From NCBI GenBank assembly GCA_041741535.1, contig JBGSJV010000125.1:9287-73286 (forward strand): 64,000 nt of DNA, written 5' to 3'. Source of the stretch: M30B19 sp041741535. Lineage in GTDB: Bacteria; Planctomycetota; Planctomycetia; Pirellulales; Pirellulaceae. Shown in pieces: positions 61,127 to 64,000 of this stretch (within the stretch, counting starts at the first letter, position 1; every line of letters starts with the position of its first letter). The notes under the pieces are model-generated. The model ran no database searches. It worked only from the letters and a program-made list of their open reading frames with translations, and was not told the DNA's origin. A program made the position numbers and the translations under genes.

Positions 61127-62189
61127 GCCCGGACTTGACGGACGTTTGCTTTCAGGTTGTTTTGGAATGGATGGCTGTTCACGAAGACATTTCCTGGCTC
61201 GGTCAATTTCCTTGTTCGTCGGATTGTCTCTAGGGTGTCGCGACGCGACACCGCTGCCGCCTGGTCCTCTGCCGGCCCCCATCTCGCAAACTTTCTCTGG
61301 TCGCTCTCCGATTCAAGTAGTCGCCACGGTTGGCATGGTCGGCGACATGGTTCAAGCAATTGGCGGTGCACACACGGAAGTGACGGTCTTGTGCGGTCCG
61401 GGCGTGGACCCGCACTTGTTCAAACCAACTCGCGATCATGTGGCCAAGTTGCTGGCCAGTGATTTGATTATCTACGCGGGCCTGCATCTCGAAGGCAAAC
61501 TCAACGATTTGTTGTTGCGTCTATCGCACCAACATCCCATCTACGCCGTCGCACAAGGCATTCCCGCGTCGCGGCTATTGTCGGCCGAAGACGCCGAGGA
61601 ACACTCGGCGATCCCCAGCGCCGACACCACGTTGGCAATCTACGCGACCGCCGATCCACATGCCTGGATGGATGTCGCGTTGTGGGCTGACGCGGCTCAG
61701 GGAGTCGCCGATTGTTTGAGCGAATTTGATCCAACGCATGCCGCGGATTATCAAGCCAATTTCCGTCGGTACCAAGTTCGGTTGCAAGAACTGCACGAAT
61801 ACGGCAAGCAACGATTGTCGGAGATACCGGCAGCCCAGCGAACCCTCGTGACTTCGCATGATGCCTTTCGCTATTTTGGCCGGGCGTACAACCTACGCGT
61901 GGAAGGAGTTCAAGGTCTCTCGACCGAATCCGAAGCAGGTTTGCAGCGACTCAATGGACTGGTGCAACAATTGGTCACGCAACGTGTGCCGGCGGTCTTT
62001 GTCGAGTCCAGCGTGTCGGCAAAAAACATGCGCGCGTTGATGGAAGGCGTTCGCTCGCGCGGGCACGAGATTTCGTTAGGCGGCGAACTCCACGCCGATT
62101 CATTGGGCCCCGCCGATTCGCCCGCCAGTACCTACGAAGGCATGATGCGTCACAACTTCGACACCATCGCCGAAGCGCTCGGGAAGTGA
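61119..62189 (+). CDS. Zinc/manganese-binding ABC transporter lipoprotein (ZnuA-like)
   Basis: 356 residues from ATG 61119; ATG 61167 is an alternative. A leader with Arg pair (RRHFLARSISLFVGLSLGC) ends in a lipobox cysteine. Metal-site motifs are GVDPHLFKPT, ADPHAWMD, the ESSVSAKNM glutamate and ELHADSLG. It captures zinc or manganese for an ABC importer, but no permease or ATPase gene follows. The gene overlaps the nitrilase by eight bases. Confidence 0.87.
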   Translation: MNKPGLDGRLLSGCFGMDGCSRRHFLARSISLFVGLSLGCRDATPLPPGPLPAPISQTFSGRSPIQVVATVGMVGDMVQAIGGAHTEVTVLCGPGVDPHLFKPTRDHVAKLLASDLIIYAGLHLEGKLNDLLLRLSHQHPIYAVAQGIPASRLLSAEDAEEHSAIPSADTTLAIYATADPHAWMDVALWADAAQGVADCLSEFDPTHAADYQANFRRYQVRLQELHEYGKQRLSEIPAAQRTLVTSHDAFRYFGRAYNLRVEGVQGLSTESEAGLQRLNGLVQQLVTQRVPAVFVESSVSAKNMRALMEGVRSRGHEISLGGELHADSLGPADSPASTYEGMMRHNFDTIAEALGK

Positions 62190-62298
62190 ACACGTGTTGA
62201 ACTGAGGCTTTTCTTAATTGTGGCAATTCGCTGACATCTCCCAGATATCTTAACGCAATGATCGTGGAGGATGCCGAGAATGACAACGTGAACTATTC

Positions 62299-63078
62299 TC
62301 AGCCGACTCGGTGAAATAGTCGGCGGGCATTGGCGGTTGTCTCCGCCGCAAAGATTCGTTCACTGACTTGGCGGACCGCCGCCAGACAACGGCCTGTGTG
62401 TACCACCAGGGCCGGATGGTTGGGACGCTGGCCGCGATGGGGATGCGGCGTCAGAAACGGACAATCTGTCTCGACCAAAATTCGATCGGCCGGCACTTGG
62501 ACCGCGACTGCCCGAATGGCTTCAGCGTTCTTGTAGGTGGACATCCCCGCAAAGCTAATGTACAGCCCCAACTCCAAACAAGCAGCGGCCGTTTCCCAAG
62601 CTCCGGTAAATGAGTGCATCACTCCCGCCAACGGGGCGTGCGACGCGAACTCTCGCAACGCCGACACGATCTCGGCATCACAGTCCCGACTGTGAATGAT
62701 CACTGGCAAACCAGTCGTCAAAGAGTGCTCCAGATGCCGACGAAAGTTATCCTGCTGAATCGCCAAAGGAGCATCGTCCCAATACAAGTCCAACCCGGTC
62801 TCGCCCAACGCCACCACTCGGGGATGGGCCGCTAACTCGCAAATTTTTTCCCAGTCACCCGGCCCCGCTTTAGCCGATTCGTTCGGGTGGATCCCCACCG
62901 AAGCCCAGACATTGGGATAACTCTCGGCCAACTCCAGACAAGCCCGCGAGGAATTCAAGTCCGTCCCGACCGCGATCATCCGTGTGACGCCGGCCTGCGA
63001 CGCCAGTTCCAGATACTTGGGCAAATCCGGACACAGGTCCGCGTACGCGAGATGAGCGTGTGTGTCGAACCACTCCAT
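62299..63078 (-). CDS. TatD-family metal-dependent hydrolase
   Basis: 259 residues: DTHAHLAY metal ligands, GETGLDLYWD, PVIIHSRDCDAEI and VMHSFTG, then VETDCPFLTPHPHRG. It is a DNase/hydrolase of TatD type. The start overlaps the DUF2203 stop by one base (TGATG). Confidence 0.92.
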   Translation of the reverse strand: MEWFDTHAHLAYADLCPDLPKYLELASQAGVTRMIAVGTDLNSSRACLELAESYPNVWASVGIHPNESAKAGPGDWEKICELAAHPRVVALGETGLDLYWDDAPLAIQQDNFRRHLEHSLTTGLPVIIHSRDCDAEIVSALREFASHAPLAGVMHSFTGAWETAAACLELGLYISFAGMSTYKNAEAIRAVAVQVPADRILVETDCPFLTPHPHRGQRPNHPALVVHTGRCLAAVRQVSERIFAAETTANARRLFHRVG

Positions 63079-63578
63079 CAGATCGATTCGTCAAATCGTG
63101 ATTCGATCCGATTCACACCCGTTACTTCGTTGGTTTCACGACTCCGGCTTTCAATCAACCGCCGCTGAGTCGGGTCTTGCTCGACATCGTAATAATAAGC
63201 AATTTGCGGCTCGTCATATTTCCAAGACAACAAGATCGGGCGACCGTTGTGCATTGATTGAAAACTCACGATCCCTTCTTCTGGGTTGACAAACCGAGCC
63301 CCCAGTTGCCCAAGTTCCGTCACAAACCCGCGAAGCCGTTCGGCCTCCTGCTCCAGATCCTGTTCGATCGCCGCCCACTCTTCGGAATAAACATCTTGGC
63401 GAGTCTTCCCACCCCGCCGTTGACGCATGTCGTCCAGTCGCTCGCGGGTCTCAGCAACCTGATGTTGCAGATTGATGGCGTCCCGCACGATCCGGCGAAT
63501 CAAAGGCAACCGAGCCTCGGCATCGGCCAATGTCAGGGTGCGTTCTGTCGTTTGAGTTGCCGTCGTTGGAGTAGCCAT
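63078..63578 (-). CDS. DUF2203 family protein
   Basis: 166 residues with GAGG upstream. It shows the family pattern: LTLADAEARLPLIRRIVRDA, a coiled-coil middle (AAIEQDLEQEAERLRGFVTE), then ARFVNPEEGIVSFQSMHNGR and LSWKYDEPQIAYYYDV. Function unknown. It precedes tatD on the same transcript. Confidence 0.85.
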   Translation of the reverse strand: MATPTTATQTTERTLTLADAEARLPLIRRIVRDAINLQHQVAETRERLDDMRQRRGGKTRQDVYSEEWAAIEQDLEQEAERLRGFVTELGQLGARFVNPEEGIVSFQSMHNGRPILLSWKYDEPQIAYYYDVEQDPTQRRLIESRSRETNEVTGVNRIESRFDESI

Positions 63579-64000
63579 TGTCTATCACCTCTTCAGCGGC
63601 CCGACTAAACTGCCCTGCTCTCTTATCGGCATTTGTCAGTTCCGCTTCTTCTAATCTTTTACTTCGAACCAGCAATCCGACAAGCCCCGCAACCGTCAAT
63701 TCCCCGTAACTTCCGGAAACAAAGTGTCGAATGCAACGACCCTAGACAACCCCGGTCGCCCCCCGGTTCGCAGCAAACAACGACCTAACAAGGCGCTAAT
63801 CGGGCCCAATGATCCGATCCAATCAGGCTCGTGCTTTGTCAACATCCAATTTTAGGGTCGGGTCTGGTAAAGGTGTCAGGAGTGAATGGCACTGCCGAGC
63901 CCCTGGGGGACTTGTGCGCGCAGTTTGTCTATTGACACGAGCCGAAAATTTTGAAAATCTTCTCGAGCCAGGCGAAGAAGTTAAGTTTTTCGCCCTCGAT
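63579..64000. other. Right-edge intergenic region
   Basis: 422 bases without a supported gene. A TTGACA at about 63933 has no good -10. AAAGGTGTCAGGAGTGAATG near 63869 resembles sequences I associate with interspersed transposase-linked repeats, but this is only a memory. What follows the edge is unknown. Confidence 0.3.

Noticed and set aside
63451..63699. An 82-codon leftward frame at the DUF2203 start
   Set aside because: Overlaps the true DUF2203 start in another frame and has no family signal.
63840..63960. Possible end of an insertion element
   Set aside because: Only a short stretch resembles repeats recalled from other genomes; no terminal inverted repeat or transposase is seen before the edge.

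Overview
The window looks like chromosomal DNA of a planctomycete, most likely a Pirellulales-type member. The case rests on family content rather than on any rRNA: a DUF1552 protein, a 'planctomycete cytochrome c' membrane protein, an ECF-type sigma factor of the planctomycete-expanded group, two Hanks-type kinases (one with TPR repeats), a very long BlaR1-like protein, the futalosine menaquinone genes mqnB and mqnD, and CsrA. No rRNA, CRISPR array or complete insertion sequence was seen. One tRNA (Gly, anticodon GCC) is present.

Layout. 1-4764 (minus): lipA followed by a tightly overlapping NAD-linked formate dehydrogenase operon whose catalytic subunit runs off the left edge. 5067-5990: an Rpn-type PD-(D/E)XK nuclease. 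6053-10220: two exported planctomycete proteins (DUF1552; CehA/McbA-like). 10658-14556: an ECF sigma factor facing an SRPBCC membrane protein and a TPR kinase. 14694-21091: a BlaI/BlaR1-type regulatory unit with a lipase and a leucine-rich-repeat protein downstream, controlled by a consensus promoter carrying two inverted-repeat operators. 21488-27009: an accessory block that appears more AT-rich by eye (AraC regulator, two SDRs, an NTF2-like protein, then bestrophin + LCIB-like carbonic anhydrase + TMEM175). 27236-30145: a small fatty-acid/polyketide-like set (KS, two dehydratases, ACP).

30314-41701 is mostly housekeeping and envelope: RsmB-like methyltransferase, hisS, YkgJ, a WecA-type transferase, an O-antigen-ligase/TPR protein, ptsI and trpC. 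41705-51338: a sugar isomerase, SixA, a kinase and the type IV pilus motor genes pilC, pilB, pilT and a second pilB-like ATPase. 51546-53116: mqnD and mqnB. 53244-58239: a pseudopilin-like protein, an SDR epimerase, a TerB-like protein, tRNA-Gly and a MaoC protein whose stop codon lies in the tRNA acceptor stem. 58575-63578: cytochrome c/DUF2231 protein, csrA, DUF1992, a nitrilase, a ZnuA-like lipoprotein, TatD and DUF2203.

The strongest candidate for an undescribed system is the translationally linked set 24651-27009: a bestrophin anion channel, a protein of the LCIB (limiting-CO2-inducible) carbonic-anhydrase-like family, and a TMEM175-type cation channel. Bestrophins and LCIB work together in the algal CO2-concentrating mechanism; finding both, plus a potassium-type channel, in one bacterial operon suggests a bicarbonate/pH/ion-handling module. 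The second most interesting signal is the doubly operated BlaI promoter and the chimeric BlaR1-like sensor it drives.
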